Shown: positions 11,355 to 21,772 of the stretch, piece after piece
Position numbering within the stretch: the stretch's first letter is position 1
Layout of the letters: each line of letters begins with the position of its first letter
Assembly: GCA_014529385.2 (NCBI GenBank)
Contig: CM043944.1
Coordinates: forward strand, 57,795,268 to 57,859,267
Reading direction: 5' to 3'
Source of the DNA: Adiantum capillus-veneris
Taxonomy: Eukaryota > Streptophyta > Polypodiopsida > Polypodiales > Pteridaceae
DNA length: 64,000 nucleotides
Made by a program: the position numbers and the translations under genes
Notes under the pieces: model-generated
The model's database searches: none
What the model saw: only the letters and a program-made list of their open reading frames with translations
Told to the model about the DNA's origin: nothing

Positions 11355-11564
11355 TACCCCGGGGTTGAAAGACAATTGTCCTCAATTGTTACCAAAACCA
11401 AACTAGCGACAGTGGTGGCCAGCCACTGGTAGAGTGGTCTAGTAATTTGGTGTTCCCTAGATCGGCGGATCTACACCAATGGTCGTGCTGCCTAAATCGG
11501 CGGATCTGCATTTTGAATTCATGTTGCCTAAATCGGCGAATCTACACTAGTAGAGAGGCACTGC

Positions 11565-12593
11565 CTAAATCAGCGAATCTGTGTCTCTAGGTGTGTGGTA
11601 TGCAAGTATCAAGTGATGGTAGTGCGGACTTAGCGATTGTGCAGAAATCCATTGACACTCTTCCAAAGAATGGTTTTTGTATTTTACCAAATATCTTCTG
11701 TACTGGTTTCCTCTGCGGGTAGTGGTCATGTCATGATCTAAAATTATTTCGGGAGTCAAAATTTCTTCGTCATCCTCAATGAAGGGGGGGTCAACTGTGG
11801 TAGGGGTATCGGGAATAGGTCCCTTGTGTGGTCTCAACAAACTGACATGGAAGGAATTGTGTATTTTCCAATGTGAGGGAATGCCCAAGCGGAACACATT
11901 GTCATTTATTTTATGAAGAATTTTGAATGGGCCATAAAATCTAGGGGCCAATTTCACTTTAGGATGTTTTTCTATACTTTTTAAGCGTCGTTTTTCTATT
12001 CTAAGCCAGACAAGGTCATTTTCTTTAAAAGGTGCAGGTCTTCGTTTCTTATTGGCTTGTGCAGTGTATCGTTCTTGTGCTCGTTTAATGCAAGCTGCGG
12101 ATTCTTGTAAAATGTGTGTGTGATCTCTTGCTAAAGTGTCAGCCGCAGGGACATCAGTGCTAATAGTGGATACAGGGACAGGGAGTTTCTTGCCATAGAA
12201 AATTTCAAAGGGTGCATGGTTTGTGGAGGAGTGAGGGGTGTTATTGTAAGCAAATTGAAGCATAGGGAGGTGTTGGTCCCAGTTTGCAGTATTTTCAGTG
12301 GTATAAGATCGAAGAAGGTCCATAATAGTACTGTTTGTGGCTTCTGTTTGACCATTACTTTCAGGGTGAAATGCCGATGTGAAATCCATTTTAGAGCCTA
12401 AGTTTTTGGCTAGGGCGACCCAAAAATGATTGCAAAAGCGTCCATCACCGTCGGAGAGAATGACCTTGGGGAAGCCATGGTATGGATAGATGGTTTTGAG
12501 AAAAAGGTTTGCAGCCTGTGGTGCAGATAATGTCTTTTTGCAGGGTACAAAGTATGCTTGTTTGCTAAAACGGTCAACTATGGTCCATATCAT
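11565..12593 (-). pseudogene. Gypsy-B integrase core, C-terminal domain and chromodomain
   Basis: Open 342-codon frame, the end of the polyprotein. It opens with MIWTIVDRFSKQAYFVPC, continues with the second catalytic block LSDGDGRF (about residue 46) and the third, HPESNGQTEATN, with the catalytic Glu. A GPF-type DNA-binding module follows (LAPRFYGPFKIL), then a chromodomain at about residues 275-330 (IILDHDM to ECQWISAQSL), which in chromoviruses directs integration to modified chromatin. It is separated from the zinc-finger half by a frameshift at about 12594, so the domains are intact but the polyprotein is not. Confidence 0.92.
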
Positions 12594-12594
12594 A

Positions 12595-13173
12595 TCATTG
12601 TGTGAGGATGTGTGGAAGTCCTGTGATGAAATCCATGGAGATTTGTTCCCAAGGGCCAGTAGGGATGGGGAGAGGCATTAAAAGACCATAAGACTTACCA
12701 TGATTACGTTTAACTCTTTGACATATCAAACATTCTGAAACAAATTTTGTGATATTGTGCTTCATTCCAGGCCAAAAAAAATGATCTTGACATGCAGAGA
12801 GTGTGGATTGAATTCCTCGGTGACCCATATATGGTGGTGCATGCATTTCAGTCATTGCTAGGTCCTTGAAGGGTGTTGTGATGCATAGCTTTTGCTGAAA
12901 GTAAAGATAACCATTTGCTAATGTGTAGTGTTCATAGGGAAAACCATTATTGTGAGTTATTTCAAACCAAGCACGTGAAAAATGTGGATCGTGAGCATAT
13001 GTGTTAGGCATAGAATGAAAAGATTGCACATCACTCACAGAAATGTGATTCAAATAAACATGCTTGATTTTATAGAAGACACATGAACGAGTAACAGATA
13101 GTACATTTACTTCAGGTTTTCTACTTAATGCGTCTGCTACTACATTCGCTTTTCCTGGTTGGTATTGTATCAT
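12595..13173 (-). pseudogene. Gypsy-B RNase H end and integrase zinc-binding domain
   Basis: Open frame of 192 codons. It begins with the RNase H tail typical of gypsy pol (MIQYQPGKANVVADALSRK). The HHCC zinc-binding module follows: two His in MHAPPYMGHRG and the Cys pair in CLICQR. It then enters the integrase core at ISMDFITGLP, which holds the first catalytic Asp, and stops at 12595 because of a frameshift. Confidence 0.92.
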
Positions 13174-13500
13174 AGGATGGAAGTTTTGAATGCAACCGGC
13201 CCATTGGATATGACGGTCAGAAATGGTGGATTGAGTCAGAAGATGTTTAATGGCCTATTGGTCAGTCTTGATTAGAACTCCGGAGCCCATAAGATAGTGT
13301 TTCCACATGCCTAGAGCGTGGGCCACTGCTAGCAATTCTTTATCGTATGTGTTGTATTTGGTTTCTGATGGTTTGAGTTTTCAACTTTCGTAGGCAAGTG
13401 GGTGATCATTTTGCATTAAGACTGCTCCTATGCCTGAGCCACTGGCATCTGTAACAACTACAAAGAAGGGTTGTGTGAAGTCGGGTAACTGCAGGATGGT
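13174..13500 (-). pseudogene. Gypsy-B RNase H, interrupted
   Basis: RNase H is readable in a third frame on the minus strand. VVVTDASGSGIGAVLMQND (about 13470-13415) carries the catalytic Asp, and TKYNTYDKELLAVAHALG carries the catalytic Glu. In-frame TGA (about 13380) and TAG (about 13258) codons interrupt it. It is joined to the RT frame by a shift near 13490. Confidence 0.85.
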
Positions 13501-14029
13501 GTGTAAAGAGATATTTGAGAGTGTCAAATGATTTTTGTTGTGTGGGACCCCAAATAAATGGTACTTTTTGACGAAGTAAAGTGGTCAGCGGTGACGCAAT
13601 GTGTGAGAAGTTTTTGACAAATTTTTGATAAAAGCCTGCTAAACCTAAGAAGGATTTTATATCATGCACGGATTTGGGTATAGGCCATGTTTGAATAGTG
13701 TCAATCTTTTGAGGGTCAACAGATATTCCTTTTTCTGAGACTATGTGGCCTAAATAGTCAATGTGTGTTTGAAAAAATGTACTTTTGTCGGGATTTGCAA
13801 ACAACTGGTGGTCACGCAATAACTCAAAGACAATATGCAGGTGATTTTTGTGTTCGTGCTCATCACGACTAAAAATCAAAATGTCATCAAAGAACACAAT
13901 AACAAAGTCTTGATAATCAAGAAATATTTTGTTCATCATCCTAGCAAATGTGGCAGGTGCATTTGTGAGACCAAACGGTAAGACAATAAACTCATAATGA
14001 CCAGCGAACTGCAGTTTTAAAAATATCAT
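13406..14029 (-). pseudogene. Gypsy-B reverse transcriptase, second half
   Basis: Frame with the RT palm and thumb: FIVLPFGLTNAPATFARMM, the catalytic box VFFDDILIFS (F-F-D-D for the usual Y-x-D-D), YLGHIVSEKGISVDP and IKSFLGLAGFYQKFV. One extra base at about 14008-14012 separates it from the upstream half: the protein sense is restored if one base of the GCAGTTCGCTGG stretch is skipped. It overlaps the upstream frame at 13992-14029. Confidence 0.93.
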
Positions 14030-15719
14030 TAGGGTGCATACGGATCTGATGGTATCCTGATTTCAACTCAATTTTGCTAAACAGTTTCGCTCCTCGTAAG
14101 CGATCTAGGAGATCGTCTATACGTGGGATGGGATAGCGGTTTTTGACAGTAACCTTGTTTAATGCACGATAGTCTATACACATGCGAAAAGTTTTGTTTT
14201 TCTTTTGGACTAGGAGAACTGGGGCACCAAAAGGGGATGCACTAGGACGGATGAGGCCCTTATCTAGTAGTTCGGTGATTTGTGTTTGGATTTCTTGTTG
14301 ATGCAAGGGACTATGTCTATATGGTGCTCTGTATGGAGGTTGAGAGCCTTGGAAAATTTCAATTTTATGATCTAATTCACCACGAGAGGGTGGGAGTTGA
14401 GGGGGGTAATCATCCACAAAGCAATCATTATACTGTGAGAGGAAATCATTATGTGTGTGAGAGAGAGACGATTGTGTGCGCTCCACTTCAGTAACAAATA
14501 TCATGTATGCTTTGTCATCCTTTCGTAGTGCACGTTTTGCTTGTGTGTGTGATATCAAGGGAAACATAGCAAGTGATGCATCAGCAGAAAGTGAAATAGA
14601 TGTGCCATTGAAAGTGAAATTCATTGTGTGTGTGCGATAGTCAATTTGTGGATTATGTTGGTGTCGAAAAGGCATGCCCAAAATGATATCGGTGGCTTGC
14701 AATGGTGCAATTAAAAAATCACGTTGTTCTGTGTAATCACCAATGGTAGTTGTGAGAGATTTAATTTCACGTGTGCCATTGTACCTAGTTCCTTGAAAAG
14801 AACATTTAACTTTGTATGCAGATGGTGTGGTGGTTAAATTCAATTTTCTTACCAATTTTTCAGAAATAAAGTCGTGTGAACTACCATCATCATGTAAAAT
14901 AGACACGCTTGAATCTTGAATTTTTCCTGTTTGATGGAGCAATGCATGAATTGAAATTGGCTTACCTGGTAGGTGAGGTGGTGTTGCAGCTGTCCAATCA
15001 ATCATGTCATCGTCTACGGGTTCTGATTCATCTTCGATGTTGTGTATGCGAGATGTGGGTTGGCGAGGTCCGGGTGGACGAGTGTTGGTGCAGTTGGCTT
15101 CAACATGGCCGTATTGGCGGCATTTGAAGCACCGAACACCATTACGACGTGCGGGGGGATTGGGATATGTGTTTGAAATTTGAGGTGCAGTGTGTGTGGG
15201 TGGAGTGGCGGAGTTGTGTTGTGGCCGATGAGTATTTTGGTGACTACGAGGAAAGGGGGGTGGACGGTTTTGTGTGTAATTATTTGTGTGAGGGTTTGAA
15301 GTATACCTGTTGAAATTATTACCGTTGAGATTGTTGTTACCCCACTGATTGCGAGGTTGAAAATTAGGACGATTGGGGTTACGCATGTTGCGCACTTCAT
15401 GGACGATAGAGTTGATTTCTTTCTCAGCATCGTAGGGCAAGGATATGGCTTCATAAAGAGACGCTGGTTTGAGGGAATTGAGTTTTGACTGTATACCATT
15501 GGGAAGACCGTCTTCATATTTGCGTTGGAGAGACTCTGCAGGCACTTCTTCTACCATACGGAGGAGTAGAAGACGTTCCCAAAAGCAGTCCATGTAACGA
15601 GAAATGGTGTCTTCTTGCATCCAAGAGAATTTGGCCCAAGCACGACGAGCGTCAAGAACAAACTGAGGGGGTAGGAATGAATCTTTGACCCGCTGTTGAA
15701 AACCGTCCCAAGTTGATGG
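13992..15719 (-). pseudogene. Gypsy-B gag C-terminus, protease and first half of RT
   Basis: An open stretch of over 540 codons; after the TGA at 15720 the gag frame continues unchanged, so the listed start is the base after that stop. In order: capsid C-terminus ([20 protein letters not shown]), an Asn/Pro/Thr-rich linker, a canonical zinc knuckle [14 protein letters not shown] (about 15125-15085), then the aspartic protease with [15 protein letters not shown]. The protease triad position reads D-D-G rather than D-S/T-G. RT follows with [20 protein letters not shown] and [14 protein letters not shown], where the family has SKIDL: the first catalytic Asp is Glu here, which should impair polymerase activity. 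It ends by frameshift at 13992. Confidence 0.93.
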
Positions 15720-16148
15720 TCATTCTGTCATTTTGCGAAGCACGCTCCACCATAGTGAAGCTTGACCAGAAAGGTGATTAGTAGCACATTTAATTTTATC
15801 TTTTTCAATGAAAGATTCGCCAGCAAAATAATCGTCGAATTGAGTTAACCAAGACAGTACCATTTTACCAATTTTGCGACCATCAAACTTGAAAAACGTG
15901 AAAGATTTTTGATTGATCTTTACCTCTTTGCTAGATTGTTGAGCTTTGAATGCAGCCTTCAAAATTTTGATCATACGTTCATCTTCGTTGTCGTCTTCGC
16001 GTGCTCGTTTCTGATCGTTTGCGGCAAGGCGTTGATTCGCAATGTCTAATTCCTGTTGCAGTAAGAATACTTGTTGCTCCAAGGTCGGTGCCGGGAGAGG
16101 TGAATCACTGGTCCAGTCGGAAGGGGCACTGGCACCGTTTGTCTCCAT
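15720..16148 (-). pseudogene. Gypsy-B gag N-terminal part
   Basis: Starts with METNGASAPSDWTSDSPL. A short coiled-coil-like stretch (LEQQVFLLQQELDIANQRL) is followed by the Ty3/gypsy capsid signature: FDGRKIGKMVLSWLTQFDDYF, IKCATNHLSGQASLWW. A TGA at 15720-15722 ends it in the middle of the capsid, exactly where the family frame continues (MTE-stop-PSTW), so it is most likely a TGG to TGA nonsense change. Capsid protein packages the RNA genome into a virus-like particle in the cytoplasm. Confidence 0.92.
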
Positions 16149-17789
16149 GATGATGGGAAAAGTTGGTAATTATGTTGATTTGCTGCAAATCCCTAGCCGG
16201 GGTAGAAGGTTTGCGGCGAATAAATTCGACTAACCTAATTCCATGTTGTTGAATAGAATAAAAGAGTTCATAAGCCCAACGCCAGGTAGTGCGAAGCTCC
16301 CGATGGTGCAGAGCAGTTGCGAGGTTTTTGACGTAGAAGCGATGCAGACGAGTAGGTTGTTGATGATGTAGCGGTGCGCAATCAACGTGTCGTTGGTTGT
16401 GAATGCGACATAGCAGAGGAGCCATATATTTGAAGAAGAGCGACGAGAATTACCACCTTGTTTGATAGGTTCGACAAGCTCGGTCTACGCGAAGAATGGT
16501 GATGGTTATCTTGCGGCTGATTTTGCAAGAGAGACTGACATGTCCTGAGTGTGTCTGCTTGGGTAGCGAGACGTGGTCCGTACCATCGACATGTCAAAGA
16601 GGAAGGCGATGTATATGGGTGTGTCTTCTTGCTTAGATATGGTAGAAAAAAAATAACTCTCTGCGAGATAGCTTTCAAAAACTTCCTTTGTGGTAATCTC
16701 TGCTGTTGTTTTGAAGGTAGTAAAAGTAATGTATGCCGTTGCTGGAAGTGTCACTTTGTTTTTGTTTTGTTTTGTTTTTTTTTTTTTTCCAGAATCGTTG
16801 CATGGTAATTCAAAAGGAGAGGTTACCAGGCGCTGAGACTTGTGGCGAGGTTGGGGAATATGAGAGGGCAAGAGAGAGACAGTAAAGGTGGGGTTGCATG
16901 CAGGGAAGAAAGAGAGAGATGATTCAGCAGTGACTGTTGGTGGAGTAGTCACGGCCGCCACAAAGTAAGGTGAAGATGAGGGCGAACTGGAGTGGGCGTG
17001 GGGAAAAAGTGGTTAAACCATAGGAAATAATAATAATAAAAAAATGGTGCATAAAGCAAGGAGGAGGCCGGTGTTGCAGGACGACGCAGGAAAAGCCGAC
17101 GAAGTCGGATGGACTACTGCTGTGTAGGTTCTGCGCATGTGTGCTGCGGGCCTGGCTGGGAGGAATTGGTGCGCTGAGGTCTAGTCCGACCCAGCTGTTC
17201 CTAGGTGGTTGGGAATGCGTGCCTGAGTCAAAGCCGTGTAGGTGAAAAGGGTTGAGGTGGGCTCCTGGATGGGCATGGTGGGGCTGGTGCCACACAGAGA
17301 TAGAGAGGGAGAGGGAGCGACCACGACAATGACCCGACATATCTTGCATGCATGTTGTATTGTGTGAAATAGTAAAAAAAATTAAACAATATTTCATTAT
17401 AAATATTGTCCTTAGGGGATGTGTCCCATAATACGAATAAGAAAAAAAAATCCTTCAGATGTCGCGCCTTCTCCAACTTCTAAAATTTGTTGATTCTTAC
17501 ACATATATACTCCTATGTAAGTACCATATCTTCTACTCTAACAATAGCTTATGTTGACTAATCAAATAGTACACATAGGCTCTATTCATCCTCTATACAA
17601 AAACTACTCGATACTTGTGTGAAGGCTCTCAATAACAGAAAAAAAAATAGACCTCTTCCTGTCCCAGAGCAAAGAAGAGCCGTGACATATAATCAGAGAT
17701 AACCGTAAAAGAGAAAACTCATCTTTATGTTAATTGTGCATAAAGATCCTTGTTGCCATGATTCGTGTACGCCAAGAGTGATGATCTAC
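16149..17789 (-). other. Gypsy-B 5' leader
   Basis: 1.6 kb between PBS and gag start. Several ORFs of 80-157 codons occur on the minus strand, but they overlap one another and are low in complexity. I see no recognisable domain, and treat it as untranslated leader. Confidence 0.6.
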
Positions 17790-17801
17790 GCTCTGATACC
17801 A
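17790..17801 (-). other. Gypsy-B primer binding site (initiator tRNA-Met)
   Basis: The minus strand reads TGGTATCAGAGC, the perfect 12-base complement of the plant initiator tRNA-Met 3' end, one base from the 5' LTR. Confidence 0.95.
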
Positions 17802-17802
17802 C

Positions 17803-18439
17803 TGCTACAACAGAAGCGTAGAGATGCCCTGCAAAATACTCGAAATAGTGCATGGCAAGGCATGAACGAATAAATCTACGTACCTGTCTACTTGTACAAA
17901 CCCATAGTCGAGCACCATACGACAGAGAAAGACAGAGAGGGGAACGAAAGAGAGAGAACACGTGCAGACGCACCTCCTAGAACGGAGTGCTACGCGAGCA
18001 CGGTGAGAGAGGAGGGAGGAGAGAAGAGAAGAAGGTACAAGCACTAGGTGCAATCTCCGCCCGTGCAAGAGTGAGCATGTTCCTCTTGCACGTATTTAAT
18101 TTATAGAGAAGTTCATGCTCAAAATTGAGTTACATCCAATTCACACTTGGGCATAAAATAGTCCTGGCTCATAAAGAGCTCAATGTTACAATTAATAGCT
18201 GTCTACATCTCAACTTATAACTAAACCATAAATATTAAGGCTTGCCAAAAAAATCCAATGGTGGCAGTTTTATTCCGAATAACTGCTATCGCCTTATTGT
18301 CCAGCACGTGCCAATCACTGATCTGCTCACACAACACCCAACAAGTGATCATATTCCACAATTCAAATCAACATTGCAATGCTTCATCAAAATATCATAT
18401 ATTTCACAAATATATTATCAAAATATCAATTCCATTACA
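17803..18439 (-). repeat. Gypsy-B right LTR (5' LTR)
   Basis: Pairs with 10717-11354. Substitutions are scattered, with a small indel around the run of A near 18247. Confidence 0.95.
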
Positions 18440-18444
18440 AAGAC

Positions 18445-18563
18445 ATCAGCAAGCTCCTATTACTAGGAAGTATTTGGAGGATGACACTCTTATCTCTGAT
18501 ATAGAACACTTCCAAAGGCTGTATGTAGGAGCCAGGGAAATGATTCAGCACTGGAAACATTAG
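18445..18563 (+). pseudogene. Gypsy-A extra ORF, third segment
   Basis: After the right AAGAC copy the frame broken at 10716 continues (HQQAPITRKYLEDDTLISD) to a TAG at 18561-18563. Register across the gypsy-B insertion is kept when one copy of the duplication is ignored. It is short and hydrophilic; no domain is seen. Confidence 0.6.
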
Positions 18564-19867
18564 GAAAAATATGAACCCTCTAGGGGCCCTTTGGGATTAA
18601 GGTTAAATAGAGGCTAGTCACAATAGGAAGAGTGTGGTGGACACACTCTATACCCTCAAAAAAGTAGGGGGACAAGGTAGCCTTACACCTCTTAATGGCC
18701 TTCTTACCTAGTGAGAAGGTAAGGGAGGTGGCTAGGGGAAAGGGAGGGGGACCACTTTGACCTCTTTTCCCCACTTTTTGGCCCGGATTTAAAAATGCAC
18801 TAAAAAATTCAAATTTTTAAAAAGATTCAAATTTCAAGTTTTCCCTCCTTAAAAGGTCCCAAACCTATTTCATGGTAAAAAATGTGCACTAAAAAATCAA
18901 AAAAATTGATTTTTTTCAAGAAAAATTCAAAACATCATTTTCCACCCTCCAAAGACTTTCCAAACCTATTCTATAGCTAAAATGTGATTTCTCTCTCTAC
19001 AAACCCTTTTCCAAGCTCTCCCATTGCTGCAACAACCACATGCACCCCCTATAGTCCAACATTATCTCTCTGCTATCTTTCTCCCACCTCCATTGTAGCA
19101 CCAAGCAAGCTCCTCCCCCATCTCTTTCCCTTGCCCACCACATAGTTTTACAGCAAGCTAGCTCCTCTCCCTTCTCTCACCTCCATTACAGCATGAAACA
19201 AGATTCTACTCCTTCTACTTTCATTCACTCACATTACATGGAAACCTCTACTCTCGAAGGTGGCAAAGTATGAGCTTACATGACTTGCATACCACAGCAA
19301 CAGGAGGTGTGAATAGTGTGGGGGTATTGCAAGGGTTCATCTCCAGCATAAAGGTAGAATGGTAAGAAAACTACCCTTCTAGCTTACATTTAGAGCTTAA
19401 TATCATCTCCATCTTTATGTTCATCATGCTGGAGAGAAAAAACTCTTTATGGCTTTCGATGTTTAGGCTTCACACCTCTTAACACGGGGTGGTACTATTT
19501 TGTTGATGGCTTTGGTGCGCCATCTATAGTTGTGTAGCATGTGATTGAGTGTCACAATGCAACTAAGTTGTGCTATCTATGGAGAGTCATGAAAGATTTT
19601 TCTTATAATTTATTCTTTGTATAGTTGTCATTAGATTATTAGAATGATATCATTTTGTACTTTATAACTTTGTGCTCACATAATCTATTGTTTACTTAAA
19701 GAGTCAACTTTTTTTTTCGAGGACATGAGCAAGCAACCATGTGTAGAGATGGAAATCACTAAATTTTTGTTGCGTGAGGAACCTTTCACTACCATGTTAA
19801 AGGATTTTGATAAGAATAGTAGAACTTTTGTAGAATCTTGAACCAATAGGTACTCTCTACGAGCTCT
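18564..19867 (+). other. Unassigned spacer
   Basis: No gene seen. It holds an AT-rich part with repeated AAAAATTCAAATTTTTAAAAAG-like text (18790-18990) and a pyrimidine-rich part (19000-19260). It may include the non-coding 3' part of gypsy-A, but no LTR pair was found to prove this. Confidence 0.5.
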
Positions 19868-20500
19868 TAGAAAAGCCACAAATTCCCTATTGGATAGAGA
19901 CAGCTAGGAAGCTGAATAATAAGGGTCTGAATCCACTGGGGCACTTCTGGGATAGTGACAACAAGAGTTGGAAAACCATTGACCTTCTGGTTACCAAGTA
20001 CCAATTGAATAGCTTGGAGATCTTGCTGGTCCCAAAGTGAGGAAAGAGCTTGACAATATAGTGATGCCTATCTGTGATTCGGATTTTGACTGGAACGCCT
20101 GGAAATGGCCCGGAATCAGTCTCTTATGGAAACCCCATCCTAAAGACATTTAACATACAATGATGCATAAGAAGAATTGGTCTAGACCCCTTAATAAGAT
20201 ATGGAAAAAACAATGGCCAAAGGAAAGGTGGGAGCAAGTAATGTAGAACATCTGGAAGCCAAAGGTTCTGCAACATGTGAAGGTATATTTATGGAAGGTA
20301 ATTTTGGGTGCTCTACCAACGGGGGTGAAGATTCAGGAAAGAGGGATTGGGTCTGATCGATGCTTGGGGTGTAGGTTGGCTAGTAAAGATCTAGCCCACC
20401 TCTTCATGGATTGCCCAACTATCAAAGGCCTCGCAGGGAAAATATGCAAGTGGGTCCAAAGAACATTTCCCTTCACTTTCAAAAATCTAGAGAGAGAAAG
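19868..20500 (+). pseudogene. LINE ORF2 3' fragment, plus strand
   Basis: A decayed end of a non-LTR retrotransposon polyprotein. It reads IPYWIETARKLNNKGLN, stops several times, and then gives an open stretch at 20277-20500 with the Cys/His module typical of plant LINE C-termini: LPTGVKIQERGI, CLGCRLASKDLAHLFMDCP. The same protein text appears on the minus strand at 23718-24860, so both come from one family. Similarity ends abruptly around 20480-20500. Confidence 0.85.
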
Positions 20501-20689
20501 TGACCTCCTAGGTTCACATCCTACATGTGTCTCAAAAAAAGGCTAGAAAAGCCTATTCAAAGCTAGCTTCTTGAATGCCTTTGTCCCCTTAACCCTACAC
20601 AACATTAGCCTTTATCCCTAAAAATAAGGATTCCTTACAAGGCCCATGCAAGGTCCATGTTTCTTCTAATGTGAGTGGACGCTGACTTC
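20501..20689 (+). other. Unassigned spacer after the LINE fragment
   Basis: Short stretch without a recognisable frame. Confidence 0.4.
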
Positions 20690-21240
20690 TGATGATATGA
20701 CAATCAATCCACATTGGTAGCAAAAGTTCACTGTAGAGCGACACTCTCTAGCTCTTGAATTGGATCTACTGCTAGGAAACAGACCTACATATAGGTGTAT
20801 GAAGGAGGCTAAGACTCAACTGAAAGTAGTCTTGCTTCAGATGAAAATTTCCGGAGGAGTTTTGGATCAGAGGGTGCATGCCATCATTGAAGATTAGTCT
20901 TCTAGCAATAAAGGACCGCGGACTCAAATGACAGTAGGAGAACAAGCAACTACTCTTCGAAAACTCTTTCAACTCATCCGAGTTACTAGGAAGATGATGC
21001 AGTAGGAGAACCAAGTTGTTCTCAATTTTTTGGAGTTTGTGCCTAATTCTCCAGTTCTCCTGTATGCATTACCTACTAAAGAGGCTGAATTGTCTAGATT
21101 TTTCTCAGCCTTCTTGTATTCTAAATGTTCGGAACCAAACCCTAGGTATAAATGTCAAATGCTACAATGTGAATCTCATTCTTTGGAGAGCTAGGTTGGC
21201 GAGTAGAGAAGAGAGGTGGCTATGGAGATGGAGATCTCCT
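20690..21240 (+). pseudogene. Unrecognised decayed coding stretch
   Basis: One frame on the plus strand stays protein-like for about 170 codons (ERHSLALELDLLLGNRPTY, LRKLFQLIRVTRKMMQ, LPTKEAELSRFF). It is interrupted only by TAG codons, each of which would be Gln if C had become T. Composition and stop pattern resemble the gypsy-A extra ORF, so it may be a further piece of it beyond the LINE-containing spacer. No family is recognised. Confidence 0.4.
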
Positions 21241-21249
21241 CTCACAATG

Positions 21250-21753
21250 TAGCTAGCATTGGGCTAATAATGCAAAGCTATTTATCTCTCTATGCTTCTC
21301 TCCCATGTCTCTATGTCTTGTGATGCTTGGATTTGTGATTATTAGTCTCTAATTTCATTTAATCATTCTCTCTTCTTGCTAATTTCCTCATGTGTTGTGA
21401 ACTTTCTTCATGTGTGTGCTTGATTAGAGTGTGTGTGTTTGACACAATGGCATTGCATTTCTCTAATCTTGGCTTCCATATGCTTGTATGTGCATGATTT
21501 TGTGTGTGAATGACAGTAATCAGTGAGAGATTAGCATCATGTCCTTGAGCTTGTGAGAGTTATGGATCGAGGTATGTGCACAAAGAGCTTCCCATCTCTT
21601 CTTGCATTCCCTCTTCTCTAATCACTAACTTCTACTCTCTCATTAGAGTCCCCAATCCATCACATTTGGTGCATCCATGCCTCCATGCACTAGCATGTCC
21701 CGATCCACCGGCTTGACATATGTCGGTGGGTTATGGTGCTACGGCCGTCAACA
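21250..21753 (+). repeat. Possible LTR 3' end (unpaired)
   Basis: A pyrimidine- and TG-rich non-coding stretch ending in GTCAACA directly before a primer-binding-like site. No second copy was found in the window, so this rests only on its position. Confidence 0.3.
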
Positions 21754-21754
21754 T

Positions 21755-21772
21755 TGGCGCCAATGCGAGGGA
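21755..21772 (+). other. Candidate primer binding site, tRNA-Asp type
   Basis: TGGCGCCAATGCGAGGGA resembles TGGCGCCGTTGCCGGGGA, the site used by Athila/Tat-type Ty3/gypsy elements; the first seven bases match exactly. It follows a CA end, as in an LTR-PBS junction. Confidence 0.45.

Larger units (their letters stand above)
10717..18439 (-). mobile_element. Gypsy-B: complete Ty3/gypsy chromovirus, nested in gypsy-A
   Basis: A 7.7-kb element with LTRs of 638 and 637 bp. Both flanks carry a perfect 5-bp duplication AAGAC (10712-10716 and 18440-18444). Reading order on the minus strand is gag, zinc knuckle, protease, RT, RNase H, integrase, chromodomain, as in chromoviruses. The LTRs differ at about a dozen positions by eye (about 98% identity), so insertion is fairly recent. 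The coding part is nevertheless broken by one stop in gag, a frameshift in RT, a frameshift and two stops in RNase H, and a frameshift in integrase. It cannot move by itself as it stands. Confidence 0.96.

Noticed and set aside
10806-11432. Several ORFs of 60-90 codons, repeated almost exactly at 17725-18563
   Set aside because: They lie in the gypsy-B LTRs and occur in pairs for that reason; no protein family is visible.
21016-21252. 78-codon plus-strand ORF
   Set aside because: Out of frame with the longer protein-like text on the same strand (20690-21240).
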